Shown piece after piece: positions 25,522-34,817 of a stretch of 64,000 nucleotides of DNA (positions are counted from its first letter, which is position 1; each line of letters opens with the position of its first letter). The position numbers were made by a program, and so were the translations under genes. Source of the DNA: Enterobacteriaceae bacterium (GTDB lineage Bacteria; Pseudomonadota; Gammaproteobacteria; Enterobacterales; Enterobacteriaceae); assembly GCA_902363335.1 (NCBI GenBank), contig CABIZV010000010.1:1-64000 (forward strand). The letters are read 5' to 3'. Under the pieces are notes generated by a model. The model was not told the DNA's origin. It worked only from the letters and a program-made list of their open reading frames with translations, and did no database searches.

Positions 25522-26451
25522 CTACTCCCCTTCACCCGGGAACAAGAACGGGTTAATAGAGCTACGGGCGAACCCTTCCTGCTCCATTCTTGCGTCCAGC
25601 ACCAGTGAGGCCAGATCGTCCGCGACGGCTTCGACTTTCGGGTCTTTTTCCTGATACAAAATCTTCAGGTAAGTGCCGCAGTCACCGCAGCTTTCAGCTT
25701 TAATTGCGGACTGCTCATTGTCCAGAGACCAGTAGTGCAGGTCGCGGCTCTGTTCACAGTTGCTGCACTTCACGCGCACTACGTGCCACTCGGTTTCACA
25801 CAGATTGCAGTGCAGATACCGCAGGCCCTGAGTCGAGCCAATTTGTACGATACTGGACACCGGCATGGAACCGCACACCGGGCAGAACTGGCGCTGTTCG
25901 CCGTATTCCGCACGGGCTTTGCCTGGAATGAGGCTAGCCATTTGCGCCCAGTAAAGCGACAGCGCAGCCCAGATAAATGGCGCTTTATCGCTGCTTACCG
26001 ATGCGAAGTCGGATTCAAATAGCGCGCTCGCCATATTCTCCAGCTCCTGCTCGGAGGCTTTTTCGAGGTTTTCAATAACCGCCAGCGCCGGGCCACTCAT
26101 CTCGGGCTTCAGCTCGGCAATCATCGATTGCAGCAGGGTGTGCCAGTGCTTGTCACGCGGCAGAACGTGAATATCCAGCGGCGGCTTGCCCTGGTCATTC
26201 GCTTCTTTCAGACGCGCGGTGAGATCCATCCGCAGCGGATGGTCGTAAAGCACCACTTCCTGAGCGTGGGCGATAAGCGCGGCAAAGCGCAGGTAATCAC
26301 CCAGCGGGTTATTCTCAGCCAGCTCGCGCAGACGTTCGGCGCGGCGGTTATAGAGATTCTTGAGTCTGGGGAATAGTAACGGCGGAATTGCTTCCGCCGT
26401 ACGTTTCTCGCTCGAACCCAGCTCATCTTGCGGGATTATGCGAATACTCAT
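25522..26451 (-). CDS. fdhE: Formate dehydrogenase accessory protein FdhE
   Basis: A 309-aa cytoplasmic protein with rubredoxin-like CxxC pairs in its C-terminal half (CPVCGSMP, CNLCETEW, CSNC, CGDCG). FdhE binds the FdnG/FdoG catalytic subunits and is needed for activity of membrane formate dehydrogenases, probably in maturation before Tat export. It is last in fdoG-fdoH-fdoI-fdhE, with its start overlapping the fdoI stop by 4 nt. Confidence 0.97.
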   Translation of the reverse strand: MSIRIIPQDELGSSEKRTAEAIPPLLFPRLKNLYNRRAERLRELAENNPLGDYLRFAALIAHAQEVVLYDHPLRMDLTARLKEANDQGKPPLDIHVLPRDKHWHTLLQSMIAELKPEMSGPALAVIENLEKASEQELENMASALFESDFASVSSDKAPFIWAALSLYWAQMASLIPGKARAEYGEQRQFCPVCGSMPVSSIVQIGSTQGLRYLHCNLCETEWHVVRVKCSNCEQSRDLHYWSLDNEQSAIKAESCGDCGTYLKILYQEKDPKVEAVADDLASLVLDARMEQEGFARSSINPFLFPGEGE

Positions 26452-27083
26452 TCAGATGACTTTTCCTGTTTCTGGCGGACTTCACGGTACCAGCGTGGGT
26501 GATGTTTCTTCGCCCATGAACGGGTAACCCATCCTTCCACCATCGCGGTAATGGTGCCTTTCACCCAAAGGGCGGCGTAAATATGCACCATGATAACCAC
26601 AATTAGCGCCACTGCGGCAAATGAATGCAGCATTAACGCAAATCGGATCACCGGGATTGAGAAAGCAGGCGCAAAGTACGGACGCCAGATAATCACCCCG
26701 CTCACCAGCAGCAGCACCAGGAAGATAATCGCCGCCCAGAATACGCATTTCTGGCCGAAGTTATAGCGTCCGGTGTCACCTACTTCCTCGTTGACGACGA
26801 TCTTACGAATATTCTTCGCCCAAAAGATATCATCCCGATTGATTAGATTGTGGTGCCAATAGCGGAAAAACATGATGATAAACGACGCAAACATGATAAC
26901 GCCGACGAACGGGTGCAGAATTCGCGCCAGCTGTGGAGTGCCCATGATTTGCATTAACCAGTTGAAGGATGGGAAGAAAAATCCCAACCCGCTCACCGCC
27001 GCCAGAATGAAACAGAAGGCGGTGACCCAGTGGTTGATACGTTCCGGCGCCGTGTAGCGCACGATGGTGTCACGTTTTTTCAT
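26448..27083 (-). CDS. fdoI: Formate dehydrogenase-O cytochrome b556 subunit
   Basis: A 211-aa membrane protein with four hydrophobic segments and haem-ligating histidines (RINHWVT, HPFVGVI, LMLHSFAAVALIVVIMVHIY). It anchors FdoGH on the periplasmic side of the inner membrane and passes electrons to quinone. Start and stop overlap fdoH and fdhE in ATGA arrangements. Confidence 0.97.
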   Translation of the reverse strand: MKKRDTIVRYTAPERINHWVTAFCFILAAVSGLGFFFPSFNWLMQIMGTPQLARILHPFVGVIMFASFIIMFFRYWHHNLINRDDIFWAKNIRKIVVNEEVGDTGRYNFGQKCVFWAAIIFLVLLLVSGVIIWRPYFAPAFSIPVIRFALMLHSFAAVALIVVIMVHIYAALWVKGTITAMVEGWVTRSWAKKHHPRWYREVRQKQEKSSE

Positions 27084-27982
27084 TTGCGCACCTCATCGTT
27101 ATCTTCATGCAGATTGTCTTCTTCATCTTCTGCGCGGTTCGGACCGACACCGACGTAGTGGAAGATGCTCGCGGCAAACGTGGCAGCAAAACCGACCGCG
27201 GCCAGCGGTTTCCAGATACCTTTCCAGAACTTAACGGTGGCGCTGATTTCCGGGTTCTCCGGCAAACCGTGATACAGATTTGGCTTGTCGGCGTGGTGCA
27301 GTACGTACATCACGTGCGTGCCGCCAACGCCTGCCGGATCGTACAGACCTGCATTGTCGTAACCACGGGTTTTCAACTCGGTGACGCGCTCGCCCGCCAG
27401 CACTTTCATATCCTCTTTAGAACCAAAGTGGATAGCGCCGGTTGGGCAGGTTTTTACGCATGCCGGTTCTTGCCCGACGTTTACGCGGTCGACGCACAGC
27501 GTACATTTGTACACGCGGTTGTCTTCCGGGTTCAGGCGCGGAACGTTGAACGGACAGCCCGCGATGCAGTAGCCGCAACCGATGCACTGCTCTGACTGGA
27601 AGTCGACGATGCCGTTGGCATACTGAATGATTGCCCCTTCCGCCGGACACGCCTTGAGGCAGCCCGGATCGGCGCAGTGCATACAGCCATCCTTACGGAT
27701 AAGCCACTCGAGTTTGTCGTTCTGCTCCACTTCCGAGAAGCGCATGACCGTCCAGGATTTGGCGGTCAGGTCGGCGGGGTTGTCGTACACCCCGACGTTA
27801 CTGCCGATTTCATCGCGGATGTCGTTCCACTCAGAACAGGCCACCTGACAGGCTTTACAGCCTATACAGGTGGTGACGTCGATAAGCTTCGCCACCTCTT
27901 CCTGGTGATCCCGCGCGTGAGGCGCGGGAGTGAAACCGTTAGTGGCGGAACGACGAATAATATCTTGTGATTGATAAGCCAT
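27080..27982 (-). CDS. fdoH: Formate dehydrogenase-O iron-sulfur subunit
   Basis: A 300-aa protein with four ferredoxin-like cysteine clusters (CIGCKACQVAC, CMHCADPGCLKAC, CIGCGYCIAGCP, CTLCVDR...CVKTCP) and a C-terminal membrane helix (WKPLAAVGFAATFAASIF). It carries electrons from the FdoG active site to FdoI haem. It lies 12 nt downstream of fdoG. The acidic tail after the helix is typical. Confidence 0.98.
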   Translation of the reverse strand: MAYQSQDIIRRSATNGFTPAPHARDHQEEVAKLIDVTTCIGCKACQVACSEWNDIRDEIGSNVGVYDNPADLTAKSWTVMRFSEVEQNDKLEWLIRKDGCMHCADPGCLKACPAEGAIIQYANGIVDFQSEQCIGCGYCIAGCPFNVPRLNPEDNRVYKCTLCVDRVNVGQEPACVKTCPTGAIHFGSKEDMKVLAGERVTELKTRGYDNAGLYDPAGVGGTHVMYVLHHADKPNLYHGLPENPEISATVKFWKGIWKPLAAVGFAATFAASIFHYVGVGPNRAEDEEDNLHEDNDEVRK

Positions 27983-27994
27983 AGGTCGTCTCCG

Positions 27995-30900
27995 TTACAC
28001 CTTTTCCACGTTCACGAGGAAGGACTTAAACTCTGGCGTCTGCGAGTTCGCATCACCGACGGACGGTGTCAGGGTATTGGCAATAAACCCTTTCTTCGCC
28101 ACGCCTTCATAGCCCCAGTGGATAGGAATACCGATGGTGTCGATTTCCTTACCGTCTGCTTTCAGCGTGCGAATACGCTTGGTCACCACCGCCTTGGCTT
28201 TGATAAAGCCACGGTTGGAGGAGACTTTAACGGTATCACCGTGAGCAATGCCGAGCTTGTTCGCCAGCTTTTCACCGATTTCCACAAACTGTTCCGGCTG
28301 GGCGATGGCGTTAAGCAACGCATGCTTGGTCCAGTAGTGGAAGTGCTCGGTCAGACGATAAGTGGTGCCGACGTACGGGAACTTGTCCGCTTTACCCAAC
28401 GCCTCTTTGTCGCCTTTGAAGATACGGGCGGCAGGGTTAGAGATAACGTTTGGATGCAGTGGGTTAGTGCCCAGCGGTGTTTCAAACGGCTCGTAGTGTT
28501 CCGGGAACGGACCTTCCGCCATCTTATCGAGGGCAAAAAGACGTCCCATCCCTTCCGGCTGCATGATAAACGGCCCGACATTACTGCCCGGTGCTGCTGC
28601 ACTGTAGTCAGCAATATCCACGCCGCCCCATTTCGCGCCGTCCCATTTCAGGAGCTGACGCTTCGGATCCCACGGGTTACCCTGCGGGTCAGCGGAAGCA
28701 CGGTTATACAGAATGCGGCGGTTGAGCGGCCACGCCCAAGCCCAGCCCAGCGTGTTACCAAGGCCGGATGGGTCGGCGTTGTCACGACGCGCCATCTGGT
28801 TGCCTTCCGGCGTCCAGCTGCCGGCGAAGATCCAACAGCCGCTGGCGGTGGTGCCGTCATCGCGCAGTTGGGCAAAGGAGCTAAGCTGCTGGCCTTTTTT
28901 GACGAGAACCGCACCGGTAGCCGGGTCGATAATATCGGCCAGCGCTTTACCGTTGTTCTCCATCGCCACTTCCTCAGACGCAGGTTCTTCCGGCGTTGAG
29001 TAGTTCCAGCTCATGTTCAGCACCTGCTCAGGTACAGGGCCGCCTTCTTCGGCGTACATCTTACGCAAGCGTAAGAAGATACCGGCGAGGATCTGACCGT
29101 CGGTGACCGCCTCTCCCGGGCCGTCAGCGCCTTTCCAGTGCCACTGCAGCCAGCGACCGGAGTTAACGATAGAACCGTTCTCTTCGGCAAAGCAGGTTGA
29201 TGGCAGGCGGAACACTTCGGTCTGGATTTTCGACGGATCAACATCGTTCGACTCGCCGTGGTTCTGCCAGAACGTTGACGTTTCGGTGTTGAGCGGATCG
29301 ATGGTCACCAGATATTTCAGTTTCGAAAGCGCTGCGACCGTTTTGTTTTTGTTCGGGAATGAAGCAACCGGGTTAAAGCCCTGGCACAGATAGCCGTTGA
29401 CCTTACCCTCTTTCATCATCTCGAAGTACTGCAGCACGTCGTACCCTTTATCCCACTTCGGCAACCAGTCATAGCCCCAGCTATTTTCCGCCGTGGCTTT
29501 GTCGCCGTAGAAGGTCTTCATCATCGAGACGAAGAATTTCGGGTAGTTGCCCCAGTAGTTCACCTGACCTTCCAGCAGCGGTTTCGGCGTGTTGGCGGTG
29601 AGATAGGTTTGCAGATCAGGCTGCTTTTCGTTTGGCAGCGTCATGTAGCCTGGCAGGCTCTGTGATAGCAATCCTAAGTCGGTCAGACCTTGGATGTTGG
29701 AGTGACCGCGCAGGGCGTTTACGCCGCCGCCAGCCATACCCATGTTACCAAGCAGCAGCTGAATCATCGCCATGGTACGGATGTTCTGCGAACCGATGGA
29801 GTGCTGCGTCCAGCCCAGTGCATACAAGAACGAGGCGGTTTTATCGTGCGCGCTGGTTTCTGCAATGTACTCACAGACTTTGAGGAAGTCGGCTTTTGGC
29901 GTACCGCAAATGTTCTCCACCATCTCCGGCGTGTAGCGGGAAATATGCTGTTTCAGCAGATTCCAGACGCAGCGTGGATGGGTGAGCGTGGTATCGCGTT
30001 TGGCATAACCGTTCTCATCAAGCTCGTAGTTCCACGACGTTTTATCGTACTTACGCGCTTCGGCGTCGTAGCCGCTGAACAGGCCGTCGTTGAAGCTAAA
30101 GTCTTCGCGTACGATAAGGCTGGCGTTGGTGTAGGCTTCGGTGTACTCACGGTTGAATTTTTCGTTGTTCAACAGGTACAGCATGACGCCTGACAGGAAA
30201 GTAATGTCAGTGCCCGAGCGAATAGGGGCGTAGAAATCCGCCACCGACGCGGTACGCGTAAAGCGGGGATCGATAACAATCAGCTTCGCGCCGTTGTGTA
30301 TTTTGGCTTCCATCGCCCAGCGGAACCCGACCGGGTGTGCTTCAGCGGCATTACCGCCCATCACCACGATGAGGTTGGCATTTTTGATGTCGACCCAGTG
30401 GTTGGTCATCGCACCGCGACCAAATGTTGGAGCAAGACTTGCTACCGTTGGTCCGTGTCAGACGCGTGCCTGGTTGTCGACCGCGAGCATACCGAGCGCG
30501 CGAGTAAATTTCTGGGTTAAAAATCCGGTTTCGTTACTGGATGCCGATGCGCAAAGCATGCCGGTGGTGAGCCAACGGTTGACGGTCGTCCCGGCATCGT
30601 TCTTTTCAATAAAGTTGGCGTCACGGTCAGCCTTCATCAGTTTGGCAATGCGATCAAACGCTTCATCCCAACTGATTTTCTGCCACTTATCGGAGCCTGG
30701 GGCGCGATATTCAGGATACTTCAGACGGCTTTCTGAGTGGATAAAGTCCACCAGACCTGCGCCTTTCGGGCACAGTGCGCCACGGTTGACCGGGTGATCC
30801 GGGTCCCCTTCGATATGGAAAATCGAGGCTTTTGCGTTTTTTGCGCCGTCGCCGAGGCTATACATCAATAGCCCACAACCGACAGAGCAGTAAGTGCAGG

Positions 30901-31045
30901 TGTTACGAGTCTCACGGGTGCGCAGCAATTTGTACTGCCGTGTTTCCGCGAGTGCGAGGCCCGGGGCAAAGCCCAGCGCCGCTGCCGTGGTTCCTGCCAT
31001 ACCGCCAGCGCAGATCTTAAAGAACTGTCTTCTGCTGACCTGCAT
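27995..31045 (-). CDS. fdoG: Formate dehydrogenase-O catalytic subunit (selenoprotein)
   Basis: A 1016-aa protein, the E. coli length, read through an in-frame TGA at codon 196 (30458-30460) as selenocysteine. A twin-arginine signal (SRRQFFKICAG) exports it folded. A 4Fe-4S ligand set (CTYCSVGCGLLMY) and the bis-MGD DMSO-reductase fold follow. Selenocysteine sits in the stretch DNQARV-U-HGPTVASLAP, which is fully conserved. It oxidises formate during aerobic-to-anaerobic shift. Naive translation gives two fragments (195 aa and a downstream piece), which must not be read as a pseudogene. MGD from MobAB and sulfuration by FdhD are needed. The AAGGAGCAATCCATG start is clear. Confidence 0.98.
30422..30460 (-). 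promoter_or_regulatory. Selenocysteine UGA and SECIS hairpin of fdoG
   Basis: The TGA (30458-30460) is followed by about 38 nt with the SelB-binding hairpin form. The apical stem AGCAA/TTGCT closes a small GTC loop with the conserved G-U. The arrangement matches E. coli fdnG and fdhF. Confidence 0.85.
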
Positions 31046-31232
31046 GGATTGCTCCTTGTTTCGACATTGTCATTGCTTGTAGTTTTTCCTCGCCGTAGCA
31101 CGACGAAGGTGCTGAAAAATGCGATGCCCTCAGGTCCTGGAGGGCTTTCCATCAGAATACCACATTATCGGTAGGCTTGTTCCGATACGGTTAATGGCCG
31201 GTGAATAGAATTTGCACGTATTAACATTGAAT

Positions 31233-31248
31233 TGTGGTGTAGATCACA
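31233..31248. promoter_or_regulatory. CRP-like site between fdoG and fdhD
   Basis: TGTGGTGTAGATCACA differs from TGTGA-N6-TCACA at one base. It lies about 190 bp before fdoG and 215 bp before fdhD, in the shared divergent control region 31046-31463, where no other gene is seen. Confidence 0.55.
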
Positions 31249-31463
31249 AATTGAACGGAATGCGGAGCGGAATGCAGGGATAATTAACGGCAGTAACTAC
31301 AAGGGATTAGATGTACCCACTGTGTTGGTTTTTGCATAATGAGCGGTAATAAGTGCAGTTGTGCGTTATTGCACCACAAACTTGATCCATAATAAGCCTC
31401 AATTCCCCCTGGTTGTGGTGGAATAGACGCCCCGTATTGTTGACGTTGTTCAGAGTATTTGCC

Positions 31464-32297
31464 GTGTTTAATTTTAAAGATGAAGTCAAACCCGCGTTGC
31501 AGCTAATTGGCGCAGCCGAGCGTTCCGTCTTCAGAAGGCCACAGATTATGCAACCCACTCAGGATATTCTTGCAGAAGAAGTTCCCGTTGCGTTGGTCTA
31601 CAACGGCATCTCTCACGTAGTGATGATGGCAACGCCCAAAGATCTCGAAGCCTTCGCAATGGGCTTCTCCTTGTCGGAAGGGATTATCGAACATCCGCGG
31701 GAAATTTTTGGAATGGATGTCGCCCCGGCGTGTAATGGTATGGAGGTCAGAATTGAGCTGTCCAGCCGTCGCTTCATGGGGTTAAAAGAACGTCGCCGCG
31801 CGCTGGCCGGACGCACAGGTTGTGGCGTGTGTGGCGTGGAGCAACTTAACGATATCGGTAAACCTATCCAGCCGCTGCCGTTTACTCAGACCTTCGATCT
31901 CGCCCATCTCGATTATGCGCTTCGCCATTTAGATGATGTGCAACCTGTGGGCCGTGAAACGGGCTGCACCCACGCTGCTGCCTGGGTGATGCCTTCCGGT
32001 GAACTGGTGGGCGGGCATGAAGATGTCGGCCGTCACGTGGCGCTTGATAAGCTGCTAGGGCATCGTGCCAAAGAGGGCGCGTTGTGGTTGAAAGGCGCAG
32101 CCCTGGTCTCCAGCCGCGCCAGCTATGAGATGGTGCAGAAATCGGCCATGTGCGGCGTTGAGATCCTGTTTGCCGTGTCTGCCGCAACCACGCTGGCCGT
32201 CGAAGTCGCTGAGCGCTGTAATCTGACGCTGGTGGGCTTTTGTAAGCCGGGTCGTGCGACAATTTATACCCACCCGCAGCGATTAACGGGTGGCTGA
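31464..32297 (+). CDS. fdhD: Formate dehydrogenase sulfurtransferase FdhD
   Basis: A 277-aa protein with the essential CGVC motif (RTGCGVCGVE). FdhD takes sulfur from IscS and delivers it to the molybdenum cofactor before insertion into formate dehydrogenase. GTG 31464 is chosen because it gives exactly the E. coli length; an open frame reaches further upstream but without family similarity. The N-terminal 35 residues differ from E. coli, as is common in this family. It is divergent from fdoG, whose product it matures. Confidence 0.94.
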   Translation: MFNFKDEVKPALQLIGAAERSVFRRPQIMQPTQDILAEEVPVALVYNGISHVVMMATPKDLEAFAMGFSLSEGIIEHPREIFGMDVAPACNGMEVRIELSSRRFMGLKERRRALAGRTGCGVCGVEQLNDIGKPIQPLPFTQTFDLAHLDYALRHLDDVQPVGRETGCTHAAAWVMPSGELVGGHEDVGRHVALDKLLGHRAKEGALWLKGAALVSSRASYEMVQKSAMCGVEILFAVSAATTLAVEVAERCNLTLVGFCKPGRATIYTHPQRLTGG

Positions 32298-32425
32298 TTT
32301 ATGTTCAGTTATTTTGAATAATACCGACAAATAACTCCGCTTTTAGTTGATTGAGATGTGACCTATCATTTATCACATCAAGGCAACATGCCTTACACAA
32401 ACAACCAACTTAAAGGGTTTATCTC

Positions 32426-32638
32426 ATGAAAAGCATCAAAACTTTTGTCGCAGTTATCGCTCTCGCAACTTCTTTCGGTTCATTTGCAGCACAAACTGTA
32501 ACTGCCAGCGCTTCTACCCTTGATGGTGCAGAAGCTAAAATTGCCGCTCAGGCTGAACAGGCTGGTGCAAGCTCTTACAAAATTACCCAGGCATACAGCG
32601 GTAACCGCGTGCACATGACTGCAGAACTGAACAAATAA
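32426..32638 (+). CDS. BhsA/YhcN-family small periplasmic protein (DUF1471)
   Basis: A 70-aa precursor with a signal peptide (about 1-21, cleavage at SFA-AQ) and a DUF1471 core (AEAKIAAQAEQAGASSYKITQAYSGNRVHMTAELNK). E. coli has many paralogues (BhsA, McbA, YahO, YhcN) induced by acid, peroxide, metals or biofilm growth. This one cannot be assigned to a particular paralogue. It is a single gene with its own terminator and is absent from this position in E. coli K-12. Confidence 0.88.
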   Translation: MKSIKTFVAVIALATSFGSFAAQTVTASASTLDGAEAKIAAQAEQAGASSYKITQAYSGNRVHMTAELNK

Positions 32639-32657
32639 GCGAAAAGCAACTGTCGAA

Positions 32658-32681
32658 AGAGCGCCCTCAGGGCGCTTTTTT
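32658..32681 (+). terminator. Terminator of the DUF1471 gene
   Basis: AGAGCGCCCT/AGGGCGCTTT with a minimal loop is followed by T6, 20 nt after the stop codon. Confidence 0.9.
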
Positions 32682-32691
32682 CGTTTTAGTG

Positions 32692-32768
32692 GTAGGCCGG
32701 ATAAGCGAAGCGCCATCCGGCATTCTGCGTGAGTTCTGCCGGATGGCGCTTCGCTTATCCGGCCTACT
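32692..32768. repeat. BIME: inverted REP pair downstream of azlD
   Basis: GTAGGCCGGATAAGCGAAGC and its inverse GCTTCGCTTATCCGGCCTAC flank a 20-nt centre. The right arm is also the left end of the 61-bp tandem duplication described next. Confidence 0.9.
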
Positions 32769-32845
32769 TTTGTTGATACCTGCCGCCAGGATCACGACGA
32801 TTAATGGCGCTTCGCTTATCCGGCCTGCTTTAGTTGATACCTGCC
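32743..32845. repeat. 61-bp tandem duplication joining a REP arm and the azlD 3' end
   Basis: The 42-bp block starting ATGGCGCTTCGCTTATCC occurs at 32743-32784 and 32804-32845 with 2 mismatches. The first copy is followed by GCCAGGATCACGACGATTA, which repeats azlD coding sequence at 32876-32894. In the first copy the azlD stop codon is changed, so it is not a functional gene end. The second copy contains the true azlD stop. Confidence 0.85.
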
Positions 32846-33153
32846 ACCCGCAGCCCTGCGGTGACGATAGCTGCCGCCAGGATCACGACAATTAATGGCG
32901 CTTTACGCCAGGCCAGGAACACCGCAAAACCCACCCCCAGCACGCGCGCCATCCCAGAGAAATGTTCGCCCTCATAAAAGGTTGTGGCCAGTGCGACAGA
33001 AAAAAGCAGCACCGTTGCGGCATCAGAGAGCAGCGCCTGAGAGCGTTCAGAGAATGCTAGTCGGTTACCCAGCTTCGCCCCGCCAAGCCGCATTAAATAA
33101 GTGCCGACCGATAAAATGGCGATACCGGCGATTATCAGCGTCATATTGCCCAT
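32830..33153 (-). CDS. azlD: AzlD-family small subunit of branched-chain amino acid exporter
   Basis: A 107-aa protein with four predicted membrane segments and the family start (TYLMRLGG). AzlD/YgaH partners AzlC/YgaZ to export branched-chain amino acids or analogues. Its ATG overlaps the azlC stop (TAATG). The C-terminal codons are part of the neighbouring tandem duplication, so the last residues (VAGIN) are encoded by repeated sequence. Confidence 0.87.
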   Translation of the reverse strand: MGNMTLIIAGIAILSVGTYLMRLGGAKLGNRLAFSERSQALLSDAATVLLFSVALATTFYEGEHFSGMARVLGVGFAVFLAWRKAPLIVVILAAAIVTAGLRVAGIN

Positions 33154-33815
33154 TATTTTTTCCTCGCGAGTAGACCAAACAGTGACAGCAGAACCGGCAG
33201 CCCAACGGGGGCGAAAGGTACGCTTGCCAGTGAAAGTGCCGCGCCGCTACAGGCGCGAATGAGCGTGGTACGGCTCTTAAACGCAGGGATCACTAACGCA
33301 AGTAAGATGGCGGGGAAAACCGCGTCCAGGCCGATGGTTTCGGGGGCGGGCAGTAACTTACCGACGGCGGCGCCCAACAGCGCTCCGAGCGGCCAGACAA
33401 TCGCGACGACCATTCCACACAGCCAGAAAGCCGCTTTCCGCTGTTCAGGTGTCGGCTGAGAAAGACCAAAAACGACGCTCTCATCGTTCATGATATGGCA
33501 GCCAATAAAGCTTGCGGCACGACGACCGACAAGATCGCGCACGGTCACGCCGAAAGGGATATGTCGGGCATTGACCAGTAAACCTGCCGCCGCCGCAGCC
33601 AGCGGATTGCCGCCACTGGCGACTATGCCAATAAACATGAATTCAGATGCGCCCGCGAGCACGGAGACTGAGAGCAGCAGCGGCACCCACAGTGGAAAAC
33701 CGTATGCCATCGCCAGTGAGCCGTAGGAGACACCCACGATACCCACGGCGAGACCCACAAGGAAAATGGCTTTAATCGTATCGCCTTTCAGGCAGGAGAA
33801 CAGGTTCTGAGACAT
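33153..33815 (-). CDS. azlC: AzlC-family large subunit of branched-chain amino acid exporter
   Basis: A 220-aa polytopic membrane protein with the AzlC/YgaZ signature around GLAVGIVGVSYGSLAMAYGF and VNARHIPFG. With AzlD it should form an inner-membrane efflux pump for branched-chain amino acids. No ribosome site is visible before the ATG; the divergent promoter is close, so the leader is probably very short. Divergent to an XRE-cupin regulator that is its likely controller. It is not E. coli ygaZ, which lies elsewhere. Confidence 0.87.
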   Translation of the reverse strand: MSQNLFSCLKGDTIKAIFLVGLAVGIVGVSYGSLAMAYGFPLWVPLLLSVSVLAGASEFMFIGIVASGGNPLAAAAAGLLVNARHIPFGVTVRDLVGRRAASFIGCHIMNDESVVFGLSQPTPEQRKAAFWLCGMVVAIVWPLGALLGAAVGKLLPAPETIGLDAVFPAILLALVIPAFKSRTTLIRACSGAALSLASVPFAPVGLPVLLSLFGLLARKK

Positions 33816-33831
33816 CGAAATTTACCATAAC

Positions 33832-33893
33832 GAACGAGATATCCATTATAATGAACGAATCGATATGGTAGTTCAAGACGAACGTTTCGTTCG
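33832..33893. promoter_or_regulatory. Divergent azlC/regulator promoter with GAACGA operators
   Basis: The 10-bp palindrome CATTATAATG (33845-33854) places a perfect TATAAT on both strands, so both promoters may share one -10 region. GAACGA occurs at 33832 and 33853, and the 15-bp inverted repeat CGAACGTTTCGTTCG lies at 33879-33893. These are likely binding sites for the adjacent XRE regulator, which is inference. Confidence 0.6.
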
Positions 33894-33917
33894 ATATATA
33901 AAACGATGGAGTTGTGT

Positions 33918-34466
33918 ATGACACAGCCAATCAGCGTGATTGCGAAAAGCCTGGTGCGTGAGCGAGCGAGAACAGGTCTGTCTCTGGCCGAAATTGCGCG
34001 CCGTGCTGGCATTGCGAAATCCACGCTTTCTCAGCTTGAGGCCGGGAACGGCAACCCGAGTCTGGAAACCTTATGGGCGCTCTGCGTGGCATTAGGCATC
34101 CCATTTGCTCGCCTGCTGGAACCGCAGCCCAATAAAACGCAGGTCATTCGCCGGGGCGAGGGCACCAGGGTGGTTGCCGAGCAGGCAAACTATCAGGCGA
34201 CGTTGCTTGCAGCCTGCCCGCCGGGCGCGCGGCGTGATATTTATCTGCTGGCGACCCAGCCGGGAGCGGATCGCATTTCGCATCCCCATCCGCCGGGGTC
34301 GGTGGAACATATCATCATTACGCAGGGACGGGCGCTGGTGGGGCTAACTGCCGCGCCGGAGGAGCTGCACGCGGGCGACTATATTTGTTATCCCGCTGAT
34401 GAGGAGCATCTGTTTAAAGCCCTGGAGCCGGATACTATGGCGTTGCTGGTGGCGGAACAAAATTAA
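33918..34466 (+). CDS. XRE-family regulator with C-terminal cupin domain
   Basis: A 182-aa protein. Residues about 10-65 form a helix-turn-helix of the Cro/CI type (LSLAEIARRAGIAKSTLSQLE), and about 105-180 a cupin barrel (HPHPPGSVEHIIITQGRALV). ATG 33918 is preferred over ATG 33906 because GATGGAG at 33905-33911 is the ribosome site for the downstream one. Such HTH-cupin proteins (E. coli SutR/YdcN type) usually control one neighbouring transporter or catabolic operon. It is divergent from azlCD with operator-like repeats between. The ligand is unknown, perhaps an amino acid. Confidence 0.88.
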   Translation: MTQPISVIAKSLVRERARTGLSLAEIARRAGIAKSTLSQLEAGNGNPSLETLWALCVALGIPFARLLEPQPNKTQVIRRGEGTRVVAEQANYQATLLAACPPGARRDIYLLATQPGADRISHPHPPGSVEHIIITQGRALVGLTAAPEELHAGDYICYPADEEHLFKALEPDTMALLVAEQN

Positions 34467-34469
34467 GCG

Positions 34470-34503
34470 AAATACGCGGTAATATATAAATAACCGCGTA
34501 TTT
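34470..34503 (+). terminator. Probable terminator after the XRE-cupin gene
   Basis: An 11-bp perfect stem AAATACGCGGT/ACCGCGTATTT encloses an AT loop, starting 4 nt after the stop. The following AATTCATTTTTAT is only moderately U-rich. Confidence 0.55.
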
Positions 34504-34817
34504 AATTCATTTTTATATCCTTAACGTAATATTACTTATCTATGATTTATCTCTATAAATAAACCGCATTTATATTTATTCTACTGTTTTGTATTTTATC
34601 GCTCTTCAGTGTTATCTCGCTCACGATATTCCAAAATGTAGCATTTACGGGCTAAAATTTATTAGCTAGTGTTCTCGTGCCTGCAATGGAAGGGATTAAT
34701 TTTAAAGCCCATTTCATCTGGTGAATAAATTATAAAGAAATATTCATCATAAAAATAAGTGCGCGTGAGATCTCTCTGGGATTTCCCGGTTATTCTTTAT
34801 TTCAAGGAAAGCGAATA
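34504..34817 (+). promoter_or_regulatory. AT-rich leader/control region of the porin gene, with a CRP-like site
   Basis: No gene is seen in these 314 bp. TGTTATCTCGCTCACG at 34610-34625 matches the CRP consensus halves in 4 of 5 positions each, about 200 bp before the porin start. The start is preceded by TCAAGGAAAGCG as ribosome site. Catabolite control of a sugar porin would be expected. Confidence 0.45.

Noticed and set aside
27971..28999. 342-codon open frame antisense to fdoG
   Set aside because: Shadow of fdoG; composition effect only, with no similarity to a known protein.
27995..31045. fdoG as a pseudogene broken by a stop codon
   Set aside because: The stop is TGA at the conserved selenocysteine position with a SECIS-like hairpin, and both halves are fully conserved.
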